From positions 62,001 to 126,000 of the forward strand of contig CALYLX010000030.1 in assembly GCA_944990035.1 (NCBI GenBank): 64,000 nt of DNA, in the 5' to 3' direction. This document shows positions 50,739 to 62,662 of this stretch, piece by piece. Position 1 is the stretch's first letter. Every line of letters begins with the position of its first letter. This DNA comes from Clitopilus passeckerianus (taxonomy: Eukaryota > Basidiomycota > Agaricomycetes > Agaricales > Entolomataceae). The notes under the pieces are model-generated. The model did not search any database and was not told where the DNA came from. It was given only the letters and a program-made list of their open reading frames with translations. Position numbers and translations under genes: made by a program.

Positions 50739-52550
50739 CCCTACCTCGCTCTCGGCAAAAAGGGTTCGCATTGTCACCAGGCCCAACATTGAATTATGCC
50801 TGGTATACTGGACCAGGCATATAGAGGCAAAGAAGGAACACGTCTCAGGCCCGATGCTCACTGCCAAACATAGGGATTTTGAAGAAAGGCTCAATGTTCT
50901 GCTGGTGCAGCGATTGAGAAGTGAAGATTGGGTCTGGAAGTTCTGCAAACGTATGTCATTGACATCATCATTTCATTTCTGAGGAGGTTGATCTCCATTT
51001 CCGGTTACAGATTGAAGAATTGGCGCAGACATGGAGAGGCCGGTTCTGTGAATCTCACTCTTGTTGAGACTGAGTGCAATAGAGTTTCTCTCAGGCTTGC
51101 ATCCTATAAGCTGTGTGACCAACTGAACTTTGACGAGTCGGCCTGGTATCCATTGTAAGTCAATAAAGCTTCTTGTGAGAGGTGAGACTCATTTCATTTC
51201 ATCAGAGCACCTCCAGGTGATCATGGCTTAGTGCGCAAGCAAATGTCAGGGAAAAAGTCAAGCAAATTCCGTATCACGCTTGGGTTTTTAGTGAATGCAG
51301 ACGGTTCTGAGAGATGGCCAATTTTTTTCATTGGAAAAGCGAAGTGTCCCCACTGTTTCCGTAACATACCCCCTGGGAGGAGGGGGTTTTACTACCAGAA
51401 TAATAAAACAGTGTGGATGACTTCAAATTTCTTTGAAATATCAGTGTTGTGCCTTCAATCCCCCGTTAATAGCAATAACCAACAATCCTTTCTGACAGTT
51501 ACATTAAGGAGATCGATGACTATTTCCGGAAAGAAGATCGCAAAGTTTGCATGACCCTGGACAACTTCTCTGGCCACACGATCACATACCAGCTGACCAA
51601 TATTGAGCTTCTTTTCTTTGAGCCTAACCTTATGCCCTTTGTCCAGCTGCTTGATGCCAGTATCATCAGGTGCTTCAACGCCCATTATCGACATGCTTAC
51701 TGTATGCGCGCCATCGAAAAAGATGCAAATGGAGCAAATAACATTTGGGAAATAGATCTTCTCAAAGCCTTTGAGATGGCTGTGGAGGCCTGGGGCATAG
51801 TCAGCCCTACAACGATTCAGAATTGCTGGAATCATGCTGGAATCCAAAGGTAATGTTATCTTCATTTACGTACAACTAAGAACATTCCTGACATTCTATT
51901 AATTAATTTAAGGGACCCCAAGACGATCACTGCTCAGCAGTCCCAGTCTCTCAGATTAGCAGATCCCAAGGCATGGGAGATCATTGAGCAGTTTGCTTAG
52001 GGAGATGGCAAGGATGCACTCACCCTCCCTGCTGCTGAAAAACTCCTTAAAGTCTGCTTGGGTGCTTGCTACAAGTGGGAGGAGTGGAAACCGGCCTTTG
52101 ATGCCATCCTCAAGGCCGAAGGTGACCTTCTCAAAGCTGTCAAGAGTATTGATGAAATACGAGAAAAGGCCCTGAACCAGCTGTCTGGCGCCACTCAAGT
52201 CCAACCAACCCTTGCAACCACTGATGCTCTCACTGAAATCGAAGATCAGTTGATGAAATCGATCGCCACCCTCCAGGAAAAAAATCAAATCAGAGGCAAA
52301 CTGCCGACTTTGGAGGAGCTGGTGGATCTGGAGGGAGAAAAAAAGGTCGGTGAAGATGAATTCGAGTTCCCAGGTGGGGATGCAGAGATTGTCGAGAGAG
52401 CAGTAGAGTCGAAGGAGGACAGACAAATGGAGGAGGAGGCTGAGAAAGGGTCTAATGACAAGCTCAAAGACCCGTCAATTGATCCTATTCCTCAACAGGA
52501 ACGTAAGTGGATCGAGATGTGTAGAGAACTCGAGTGTGTATCAAAGCAGT
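50739..52550 (+). pseudogene. CENP-B-type (Tc5/pogo, DDE_1) transposase, nearly intact
   Basis: A 5'-truncated gene with introns. Exon 1 has a CENP-B-type DNA-binding helix region (RIVTRPNIELCLVYWTRHIE, AKHRDFEERLNVLLVQRLRS). After an intron near 50,950-51,010 come NWRRHGEAGSVNLTLVETE and the first catalytic Asp in LNFDESAWYPL. After introns near 51,155 and 51,443 come GKKSSKFRITLGFLVNADGS, LDNFSGH (second Asp) and FVQLLDASIIRCF (third Asp). The C-terminus has AAEKLLKVCLGACYKWEEW and an acidic tail to the stop at 52,550. One in-frame stop (FA-stop-GDGKD, 52,000) is the only clear lesion. The terminal repeats were not found; the left end was cut by the copia fragment. Confidence 0.82.
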
Positions 52551-52850
52551 AGCTTCGAAGTTTTCAGGCTCATTTGCACAAGAAACAGCTTGGTAACATA
52601 CACCAAGCCTCGCTTTTAGACATATGGAGCCATCAGACTTCTTAGATGTATTTTTATTACCATTACATACTTGATAATACATTATAAATGCTCTATTTAT
52701 TTGTGAAATCCATTCACAACGCTTTCACAACACTCACTCAGGTGTGACATCACCCTAGTCACTTATGCATGACATATCTCTCCACGCACAAGGTCTGTTA
52801 ATGCATGGCCAAGGCCGCTAACAGACGTTACCCATTATGAGATAGTCGAC

Positions 52851-52882
52851 TGTAGTAGTTGCACTTCCCTACCTGCTCAACA
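52851..52882 (+). repeat. Copia 5' LTR remnant
   Basis: Ends GCACTTCCCTACCTGCTCAACA, the 3' end of the LTR family seen complete at 56,352-56,740. The rest of the 5' LTR is not recognisable upstream. Confidence 0.7.
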
Positions 52883-52894
52883 GGTTATGGGCCC
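52883..52894 (+). promoter_or_regulatory. Copia primer-binding site
   Basis: GGTTATGGGCCC immediately follows the LTR end. Copia elements commonly have TTATGAGCCC-like sequences here that pair with an internal part of initiator methionine tRNA. The match is inferred, not tested. Confidence 0.6.
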
Positions 52895-53117
52895 TAGTGA
52901 CCATCTGAGCTATTGACTTTGTCGTTGTGCTCGATGTGCAACTAGGTGCAACACCTTGAGCTCATTGTTGTGAGCATCTTCAGATGCACCTTCAATAGTC
53001 AGTGCTCAGGTAGCTCTATACCACATGGCATAGAGATCCTAGCTCGTTGAGCACAGCAGTGGCAGCAACACTGTTACATGTGTTCTACACAATACTAACA
53101 TGTTGTTTGACAGAACA

Positions 53118-54346
53118 ATGTCTTCCAATGGATCATCATCCTTCCTGTCAAAGATCTGCAACTTTGATGGATCGAACTGGCGCACTTACGAGCCAGAAAT
53201 CACTGCATTCTTCATGTCACAAGGCCTCTTTGGCTACATGATGGGAACAATTGATGAACCTGAGGTTCCAGAATTGGCCCAAAATGGTTCTAATGCTGCT
53301 GAAGTCAATGCTGCTAACAAAAAACAGTGCCTGGTCTCTTCTTGATGAAAACACACAGGGTTATCTTGCCAAAACATGTACCCCCATCATGAGAGATAGA
53401 ATCATCAAAGCAGGCAATGCTAGCGATGCATGGGACAAACTCAAAGGCATCAATAAGCAGACTGGACCTGCTATCACGTTCTCTGACTTTAGACAAGTCA
53501 TGAACTGGAAGCTCTCTGGAGGGAACCCTTTCCCGAAATAGAAAAACTTAATCTTCTTTTCATTCATCTCAAGACCAATGGTGCGGAGATCCCTGAATTT
53601 ATTCAGGCTATGATCTTGATTACTGCACTCCCACCCAAATGGGAAATCATTGCCCAGACAACTCTCACAGCTAGCGCCGAGGTATCAAACCTAAAAGTTA
53701 ATACCATTCATGACACTATTATTGCCGAGTACAACCGTGGTTGGACTAAAAACCAATCTGGCAAGGCAAACGTTGCCAAGCAGACGGCTATCAAGAACAA
53801 GGATAATGCTGAGCCTAAGCACAAAAAGGCTCAGCAAAACCAACCGTCTGGCTCTGCCCCCTAAACCAGTAACTCACAACAATCTTCTGGTCCACCCAAG
53901 GACAAGCAGAAGAATTGCCGCAAAGAGAAGAAGAATAAGAAGGCCAATGAGGCTACAGCCAACTAGGCTACTCTTGGTCATGCTTCTATGGCTGTCCACA
54001 CAATACTTGATCCAGCTACCCCTGATACCTGCGAGATGCACTCCATTGCTCTTATCTCTCGCATGGGCTTGACGCTCTCCAAGCGCATGTCCACCCTCAC
54101 ATGCCAACAAGCACATGGTGAAGTTGAGGTATGGGATGATTATGACATTATTAAAGAGATTATCTCTCACATGATTGATATTTATTGGCTTATGCCTGCT
54201 GCCATGGAACTCCAACCAGACTTCTATCGCACCTTCCTCAACCACATGAGAATGCCCCTGCATTCTCATACCACGAAGAGATTGATGAGCTTATACCAAG
54301 CCTTCCCCAATGTGAACATCTCCGACGCCCAGACCCTTACCTTTTG
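53118..54346 (+). pseudogene. Copia gag (UBN2 type), frameshifted
   Basis: MSSNGSSSFLSKICNFDGSN, then NWRTYEPEITAFFMSQGLFG, the typical fungal copia gag start. Then a frameshift near 53,320, LLDENTQGYLAKTCTPIMRD and SDAWDKLKGINKQTGPAI, a stop near 53,540, FIQAMILITALPPKWEII, and a Lys-rich tail (KNKDNAEPKHKKAQQN, KEKKNKKANEATAN). A downstream frame 53,988-54,346 gives KRLMSLYQAFPNVNISDAQT. Gag would form the particle that packages the RNA. Several stops make it inactive. Confidence 0.8.
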
Positions 54347-54785
54347 AGGTTTCAACCTTAAAGAGCAAGTCTCAGGAAATCTCCCAACTGATTTCACTGG
54401 TATGGATAAGCTTCTCATCATTGATGGCATTGACCTGACTCCAGTATCCCAGTACTATGACAATTTAGGCCAAAAGCACTCAATTGATGACATCATTGAT
54501 CATGAGAGAGCTTTTGCCATCACACCTTCACAGGTGTATGATGCAATTCACGGCCCTTCGTACATTTATACCGATTTCACTGTGGAACTCATCTCCCCCA
54601 CTACTATGATTTGCCAGAGGCATACACTGACTTAATTGTTAGTACCTCTAACACCGCTGTCGACCTGCGCCCTCAAAAGTGTCAATGTCTACTATTGACA
54701 AAGGTCATCGACAAAGACTCAGTCAGCATCCCATCTGATGATAAAGATGAAATTATCAATAAATCTTGGGCTAAGCAAATAGAGA

Positions 54786-56351
54786 TTGAGGACGAATATC
54801 AAGGTTCTTTTGGGGGATGAATCTGGGGATCTTGTGGCTGCAGAGAAGGATCACACAGCCTCTCTTGATAGGCAAGTACCTGAACACTCACACTTGTCAC
54901 CAACTAACCAAAAAGTTCCAGCGAACTCTTTGGTGATCTCTGATCACACGGACTTCACGGACTTTTTATATATGCATGACACATCTTTTGACACATTGTT
55001 GTCACTGGCAGAAGTAGCCAAATATATGTTTATGTTTACCTCTACTATGAACAATATGATGTATGCTATGGTCACAAACAAGTTGGACAACATAAGTAAA
55101 GCACAACAGAAAGTTTCCCGTCACGCACATAACTGTGGAACATGTAAAGGCAAGTCTCAAGAGAATGGCCATGCCATATGGATCATGGATTCTGGCGCAT
55201 CAAATCATTTCACCAATGATATGAGTGACTTTGTTGATTACGAAGAAGGCTCTTATGGGGGTGTCATGATAGCCAATGGCCTTGTCACCATATCTATTCG
55301 CGGCACCATAATTATAAAACACAAAGTTGTATCCCAGAACTCCAAGAAGACAACAGAGGTTACAACATGTCTATACCCTGTTTACTACCTATCTAATGCC
55401 GACTCCCATTTAATGTCCATGGGGAAATTCTTCTGTGAGGAAAAGATGACCATGACAGGAGACAACAGGCACATCACCTTCTATCGGAAGAGTGATGGAC
55501 ATTCTGAAATAATGTGTCAACTATATGACTCAGATAACGAGATCTATTGGGTTGATTCAGTGATTGTTACTCCAGACAGTCACGCAAATGTTGCGAAATA
55601 CGTGTACAATGCCAACTATGAGATTTGGCATCAACACATGGCACATCCCTCAAAGGAAGTCATACGCAGATCTCAGGTTCACACATGGAATGGTCTAAAA
55701 AACCTATAAATCCCCAAGGATTTATTGCCTTGCAAAGAATGTGCAGAAGGCAAAATGCCATCTAAATTATTTCCGCCATCCGAAACACGTGCCAAGGAAC
55801 CATTTGAAAAGATTCACTCGGATCTTAAAGAGTTTCCTACGCTTTCATATCACAAAAGAAAATATTACATCTCCTTTCTTGATGATGCGACTTCACATGT
55901 TGAAGTTTACTTTCTTGCCAAAAAATCCCAAGCACTCCAAGCGATGCAGGAATTTGAAGCGAAAGTATGCACCCAATATAATGCTACAATTAAACAATGG
56001 CAGATTGATGGGGGTGGCAAATTCATTAAGTTTGAAGCAGAATTAAAAGCACAAAGCATCAAAGTTCTCAAAAGCACTCCTCGCATGCCTCAACAAAATG
56101 GGTGAGCTGAACCAATCAATAGAACTCTGATGGAAAAGGCACTGGCCATGCACCATACCGCATATTTACCAGAATCTTGGTGGGAATTCTCTATAGCACA
56201 CGCTGTTCACATCTACAATCGAACTTCTATCAGAGGACTCAAATGGAAGACTCCACATGAGTTAGTACATAATGAGAAACCTGACATCGGACATCTCTGA
56301 GTCTTTGGTTGTGGTGCCTATGTTTATCTTCCAAAGGAATATTGTCGAAAC
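54786..56351 (+). pseudogene. Copia protease and integrase (5' part)
   Basis: Protease active site in AIWIMDSGASNHFTNDMSDF (55,170-55,230). The GAG-pre-integrase domain follows, with EIWHQHMAHPSKEVIRRSQ, then CKECAEGKMPSKLFPPSET and the integrase core KIHSDLKEFPTLSYHKRKYY, ISFLDDATSHVEVYF and MPQQNG with stops at 56,105 and about 56,300. The coding sequence breaks at 56,351 where a solo LTR of the same family is inserted, and continues at 56,741. Confidence 0.85.
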
Positions 56352-56740
56352 TGTTGGAATATTGGCGTGTCTGGACACATGGCACATCACGTGGTATCAC
56401 CTGACATGGCATGTGACTAGGGTCTAGGGTTATTCCATGACTCATACGATATGTCATACATTGCGTCATATGTATATGACTTCATTACACACCACTATTA
56501 CTATATATAGTTCCTCTTATATTCTGTACTATATTTAGCACATTCCATGATGTTCTACATCATTCCATACACTTACATACACATGGTCTGTGTGCACTTC
56601 ATACTTGTATATATAGTGTACATTCTGTGCCCTAATACAATAAGAGTTTTACCACTCGTCCTTTACATAGTTAGTACTCAATTAGTCTCTACACTCAAGG
56701 TAAGCACTTTAGTAAGTTGCACTTCCTCGCCTGCTCAACA
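56352..56740 (+). repeat. Solo copia LTR (389 bp) nested in the copia integrase
   Basis: TGTTGGAATATTGGCGTGTC to CTGCTCAACA, flanked by GAAAC at 56,347-56,351 and 56,741-56,745. It is the only complete LTR of this family in the window, so it defines the LTR ends. It includes ATATATAG (56,510-56,519) and TGTATATATAGTG (56,604-56,617) runs that may be promoter elements. Confidence 0.95.
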
Positions 56741-56745
56741 GAAAC

Positions 56746-57908
56746 TCGCTATCTCCAAAAGCAGAGTTGATGATCTATATTGGTATTAAACCAGGCATGA
56801 AAGCATTCAAATTTATGTGCATGCACAACAACACCATTTTCCATGGAACAACAGCACAATTTGATGAAACACTATTTCCAAAGTGTCCTGAACATAAAGT
56901 TTGTGGCATCACACGTGATGGTGATAAACCAACAGAATCTTGCAACACTAGATCGTTGAATCCAAATTCAACCTTTCCTTCTGATAAATCGGGTTATGGA
57001 AACAGTAGACCGGACCATCCTCTACTGGACCACAGTAATGATCAATCTCCAGATCAATCTTTCCAAACCTCACATCCCACTAATTCTTCTGCACCATCTC
57101 CCCCAATGGATAAAGGGAAAACATTCTCAATTTCCCAAAGAAAGAGGAGAACGATGACTTGGATAAGCTAAATCCATATCAGTCATTAGCACGACCTATC
57201 CCCAGAACTCAAAATGAGGATCCATATGATTGGCAGGCTAGAGAATCCAGAAGGAGCTTGCCTGAACTTGAATACACTGAGGATAATTGCCCTCCACCTG
57301 TCACTCAGGAAGAGCCATGAGGTCCACTCAGTTTAAGGCATTTTGAATTGCCACCGGTCCAATGTCCGCTCTATCCATTTCAAATTCCAAATTCACAGGC
57401 TTCACAACAATTAGCCAAATGTATGAATTTCCAACATCAACCTGAGGAATCCTTTGTGGAACCTCCTCATAGATTTGGAGATACACCTGTGAGAAGGAAT
57501 CCTGCATGTGACAGGCACATACCCAGAAGATCTAGAAATGTCTACAGAGAAACATGTCACCCAACTCATATTGAGCATGACATTGCTAAGAACAGGCACT
57601 GGGAGAAAACAGTTGCCATACAACAAGATGTTATCTCATGTTTACCGCAAGATCATCATGAACAATTGGACAAACATCTTAGCAATCCCGTACACAGAGA
57701 TACTTCTGATCAGATTACATCTGAACAGTCAGCAGACGCGAAATCTGACGTGGAGATGCATGATCATACAGCTCAGAGTGATATGCACACACCTCCTATA
57801 GTTCCCCATAAATGTACCCTGGGAGAACGATGCGCATCTGGCCTGGGCAAAAAATGTTTGCTGGGATGGGGGTGTGCCTATGCTAAACTATCTGTTAGAT
57901 TAGGCTGA
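56746..57908 (+). pseudogene. Copia integrase C-terminus and linker
   Basis: Resumes with YIGIKPGMKAFKFMCMHNN and FHGTTAQFDETLFPKCPEH, the usual end of the copia integrase, and continues through a long polar linker (SFQTSHPTNSSAPSPPMDK; RNVYRETCHPTHIEHDIA) broken by stops at 57,171 and near 57,320. It leads into the RT region. Confidence 0.75.
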
Positions 57909-58071
57909 CCAATACTTTTCAAGTATTGCTAATCAGGATATTCTACTATATTGGGCACTTCATACACAGGGACCGACTCATCGTCTACCTGTAAATATTT
58001 GCGAAATGAAACTCTGCAACATTTTGTGACTTCCAGAAGCAAAACAGAAGAAATAGTGTCATGCACAATCA

Positions 58072-59343
58072 TTGGATTTAGAGTCACTCCAGGAATGTGA
58101 TGTGTATAAGCTAGTTGATTTACCTCCAGGCCGAAAGACAATCAAAAACCAATGGGTATTTGATATCAAGTCTGATGGCAGAAAGAAGGCTAGACTCGTC
58201 ACCAAGGGTTTCTCACAAGTCGAAGGCATAGACTTCTCTAAAGTCTTTTCATCTGTCGTACAATTCGAGACCGTCCGGACTCTTTTTGCTCTAGCAGCAT
58301 TAGAGAACTGGTACCTACACGGTATTGATGTAAAAATCACTTTCCTCTATGGTCAGCTTGATGAGGAAATATACATGGATCAACTGGAAGGGTTTAAAGA
58401 TCCATCACAACCTAAAAAGGTTTGGCGACTTAAACGAGCCTTATACGGCCTTAAACAAGCGAGTTTGTCTTGGTGAAGACAAATGAATAAATTCATGGAA
58501 TCTCTTGGATTTAAACAAACGCTCAGCGACCGGGGAGTTTTCATCTACCAGAAAGGCAGCAAAACAGTTATTGCTGTGGTCTATGTCGATGATGCAATGT
58601 TCATGGGGTCTGATCGGAACCTTGTCATTAAAATGAAATCTGAATTCATGAAAAAATGGGAATGTCATGATCTTGGTGAAGCTAAGAAATTCCTACATAT
58701 GTGGATAACCAAATAGGGCAAAAAGATAAAACTTAACCAAGTTCCTTATTGGAGAAAATCTTGCAGAAATATAGAATGACTAACGCTAAATGTTCCGCTC
58801 ACACGCCTCTACCACAAGGCTGGCTCCTACACCGAACAAAGCCAAACACATGCTTAAGTACTTGGCAAACACACCTAACTATGCACTTGTGTACAATGGA
58901 GTATCTAATCAGGCACTCCATGGCTGGACTGATTTGGACTGGGCATCTGATATTGCAAATCCATTTCAGGTTTCTTCCTGAAACTAGCCGGTGGTCTTGT
59001 GTCTTGGACGACACGTAAACAAAAGACTGTCACACATTTGTCCACAGAAGCCGAATACAAGGCTCTATCTGACACATCACGTCAGATTGTTTGGATAAGA
59101 AGTCTTTTCACTGAGATAGACCAAGATGTCTCCAAACCAACATGGTTAATTGGTGATAATCAAGGATCAATCTTTATGGGACAAAATTCTGTAACGGAGA
59201 AACACTCTAAGCATATCGACATCAAATATCATGCTACATGGAACTTTGTCAAGGAACGTGCGATCAAGCTATACTTTGTACCCAGCGAAGAAAACACAGC
59301 TGACTTGCTTACCAAGAATTTGGATAAGATCAAGTTTGTGTGA
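58072..59343 (+). pseudogene. Copia reverse transcriptase and RNase H
   Basis: LVDLPPGRKTIKNQWVFDIK, ARLVTKGFSQVEGIDFSKVF, HGIDVKITFLYGQLDEEIYM, RLKRALYGLKQASLSW, and the active site AVVYVDDAMFMGSDR. Stops occur at 58,476 and 58,716 and a frame change between 58,750 and 59,000. RNase H has TEAEYKALSDTSRQIVWIRS, LIGDNQGSIFMGQN, HSKHIDIKYHATWNFV and ENTADLLTKNLDKIKFV-stop (59,343). The purine-rich tract before the 3' LTR (59,412-59,421) follows after about 70 bp. Confidence 0.88.
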
Positions 59344-59522
59344 CATAGATCTAATCTGGGATTAGAATTCTATCGTCAATCTGTGAAGACTTAGACAAGT
59401 TTCTTCATCTTCATGGGGGTGTGTTGGAATATTGACGTGTCTGGACATGTGACCGCGATATCACCTGACACAGCATGTGACTAGGGTCTAGGGTTATTCC
59501 ATGACTCATATGATATGTCATA

Positions 59523-61142
59523 CAGTGACTCAAACAATTATCCGGATGTTTCGCACTTTTTGAGTATTTGCTTAATAACTTTTGCTATACTAAAGTTTGA
59601 GTTATAGTGTTGGTACATAAAACAAAGCATTTGATCTCTGCTACAAGAATATATAAAAGTTACGTAATTCGGATCAAGGTCCGTTTAGATATAGTAGAAA
59701 CAAGTCAGAGATACATCTGGACAATTATTTGACTGTGCTTAGAAACACAGACACAGCCCAATTGCAGTGTGCATAGCCCTTGGCAGTGTAGCACAGCCTT
59801 AGAGGCTATGCACTACAGCCATATGGCTGTGTTTGCAATACATATAAGCAGCTGAAATGCTATCAGATCCCCACAATTTACCATACGGCCTATTCCATCT
59901 GCTCAGAAGGAAAACATTATTTCTCTGGCTTCTATCAATTACTCTGTCTGGTCTATTGCCTCCAAACTCAATGTAGGCAAGTCTACTGTGGCTACAGTGC
60001 TTCAAGAAATCTGTCCCAACTGCTCTAAACCTTCTTCTGGCTGCCCTTCTAAGCTCACCCCTACTGATAAACGAGCTGTTCTGGCACAATTCAACCATGG
60101 CAGATGCACACTAATGCTGTGCAGGTTACCAAACACATTAACACCATCATTTCCAACACTGCCTCCCCGCAAACAGTTAGAAATGTACTCAAGAAAAATG
60201 ATTTCTATGCTGTTGTGTTGAAGCCAAAGCCCTTGCTTACTTCTGCTCAAAAAAAGGCGCGCGTAGCATAGTGCCACAAGCACAAGGAACGCACTGTAGA
60301 GGACTGGAAGAGGGTGGTATGGTCAGATGAGACCAAGATCAATAGAATTGGGTCAGATGGAAGGAAATGGACATGGAAACAGAAGGGCCAGGGCCTTATT
60401 CCTAGGGAGATAAAAAAAACGGTTAAACATGGAGGAGGAAGCATCATGGTATGGGGGTGTATGGGGTGGAATGGAGTGGGGCAACTTGCAGAGGCTGAGG
60501 GCATTATGGACCGCTTCCAATATCGGAACATTTTGGACCAGCAGCTGCTGGTCAGCATGGAGAATTTGGACATTCCCGAGGACAAAAGAATTTTCCAGCA
60601 GGACAACGACCCCAAGCACACCTCTAATGTGGTCCGGGTGTGGATGGAAGACAATGATATTGACCTCCCAGACTGGCCAGCACAGTCTCCTGACCTCAAC
60701 CCTATAGAACACCTCTGGGACCATATCAAAAGAAAGCTTAATGAATATCCAACTTACGCTAAGGGGGTTTTTGAAGTTTGGGAGAGAGTTGCAGAGGTAT
60801 GAGAGAATATACCACCAGAGGTGTGTCAGAACTTAATAGAAAGTATGACCAGAAGGATAGAAGCAGTCTTTAATGCAAAGGGAGGCAATACCAAGTACTA
60901 ATGGCTGAATTTTATATATCTAATGTACATAGTCAAATAATTGTCCAAATGTATCTCTGACTTGTTTCTACTATATCTCAACGGGCTTTGATCCGGATTA
61001 CGTAACCTTTATATATTCTTGTAGCAGAGATCAAATGCTTTGTTTTATGTACCAACACTATAATTCAAACCTTAGTATAGCAAAAGCTATTAAGCAAATA
61101 CTCAAAAAGTGCAAAACATCTGGACAATTGTTTGAGTCACTG
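59523..61142 (+). mobile_element. T2b: Tc1-like transposon in the copia 3' LTR
   Basis: 1,620 bp, CAGTGACTCAAACAATTATC to its inverse, TA flanks at 59,521-22 and 61,143-44, inverted repeats of about 220 bp. The transposase is on the plus strand. The insertion is simple: joining the flanks restores the LTR sequence found at 56,352. Confidence 0.93.
59885..60901 (+). pseudogene. T2b Tc1 transposase
   Basis: The same protein as in T2a in the opposite orientation: RPIPSAQKENIISLASINYS, NVGKSTVATVLQEICPNC, frameshift after HGRCTLMLC, stop after KKARVA, then a 162-codon clean frame 60,314-60,802 with WSDETKINRIGS, GGGSIMVWGCMGWNGVGQL, FQQDNDPKHTSN and DLNPIEHLWDHIK, a stop after VWERVAEV, and NLIESMTRRIEAVF, ending AKGGNTKY. 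The catalytic triad is intact, but three lesions prevent expression of one protein. Confidence 0.9.
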
Positions 61143-61418
61143 TACATACATTGTGTCATATATGACTTCATTACACACCACTATTACTATATATAGTTTC
61201 TCTTATATTCTGTACTATATTTAGCACATTCTATGATGTTCTACATCATTCCATATGCTTACATACACATGGTCTGTGCGCACTTCATACTTGTATATAT
61301 AGTGTACATTCTGTACCCTAGCAAAACAAGAGTTTTACTATTAATTTTTTTACATATATAGTTAGTACTTGTTTAGTTTCTACATTCAAGGTAACTATTT
61401 TAGTAGTTGCACTTCCCC

Positions 61419-62662
61419 TACTATACACAAGTGATTTACTGCTCCAGTTTAAGAGTGTCTAGCACTATTTTTTTTTCTGGTCTATTTCATTGCTAGAAGT
61501 TGGCAAATTGCAATCACACCCTTTAGAAAAGCAGTAAGCCAATGTATACCAACAAGTATTGTACCAGATGCCAACTATATGAGCAAAGCCTGGCAAAGTT
61601 GGCTAAGCAATGCTAAGCAGACTAAAGCTGGCTTTACTTATCTATAGTCAATGACTGATTTTGGCTTTTATCACATGGGCCACTTTCACAGCTGGTCAAG
61701 CTTGCTTCAAGTTAGATTGGAGTATGAAGGAGAATTAGATCTATTTTGTGTATTTTGAGCATGTTCCCAGTTGTATTGGCGACTTCATGCCTGAATTGGG
61801 TTTGGCACTACATGCTTTGGATTGGGAAGGTTCATACTACTTCATAGAGCTTTATCTTGTCCTGTTTACCTCCAATTCTCCTCAGTTCTGCTGCCAGATT
61901 CCACTTCTGGGTCAGCTAGAGGTTACTTCAAACTCAGTAGTACAACTTGTAGCTTAACACAGGAAATGCAGGTTTTGCTCCAATGCTTTCACCTTGGCAT
62001 TTTGGGATAATGTATAAATTGATTTTAGTTTGGGCCTTTATTCACATTTACAATTAGAACCACTCAGAGAGACTCAAATACACACAATTATACTTAAATA
62101 CTTCCAATACTGGGTGTTATCATAATCCAGCACCATGGCAAGCAAACATTTTATTCAATTTCATTCAGAAGATATATATATATATATTGGAAAAACCAGA
62201 AGAATTTAGAGTGTGATACTAACAGTCTGAGCTTAACTCTCCAACCCAGGTTCTCAAAATCATTTGGCCTTGCCTGGAGGCTGAATTCACCAGTGCTTGC
62301 TTGCAACAGCACTCAATTTCTTTGCATTTGTCTGAGTCAACCAGAGTCGTTGAGAAAGAAAGATTCTTAATGGATATATTATGTAGAACAATCCAGATGT
62401 GATTAAAGTTACCAATAATCAACAGCCTTCCATCAACAGCCGCTGAATGGTCCCAACTATTCAGCATAGTTGCACATCAAACTGTTGGCTCCAGTCACCA
62501 ACTGGTACAACACTATACCAATAACCATCCAGTGTTCCAATCTTGTTTTAGCTAATACTATTGGTAGTACAATTTGTACAAAAAAAAATAGATTCTTGCT
62601 TAGTTCTACTAATTTCTCTACTTAGCATATTTAAAACTTTTCTGCAAGCACTGGATATATAA
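61419..62662. other. Intergenic stretch, no gene recognised
   Basis: AT-rich sequence between the copia element and the glucosidase gene. It has a short TA repeat at 62,172-62,187 and two short frames (61,748-61,957 plus; 62,467-62,219 minus) without known domains or clear start context. It would hold the 3' UTR and terminator of the glucosidase gene, but I cannot place a polyadenylation site. Confidence 0.5.

Larger units (their letters stand above)
59422..61418 (+). repeat. Copia 3' LTR, interrupted by T2b
   Basis: TGTTGGAATATTGACGTGTC at 59,422 runs to TGTCA-TA (59,522), resumes after T2b at 61,143 and reaches ...GTAGTTGCACTTCCCCTA at about 61,418. The final TGCTCAACA is missing. Without T2b it is about 375 bp. 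Confidence 0.85.

Noticed and set aside
62219..62467. An 82-codon minus-strand ORF downstream of the glucosidase gene
   Set aside because: It has no recognised domain, no supporting context and only average length for chance in this composition. It could be 3' UTR.
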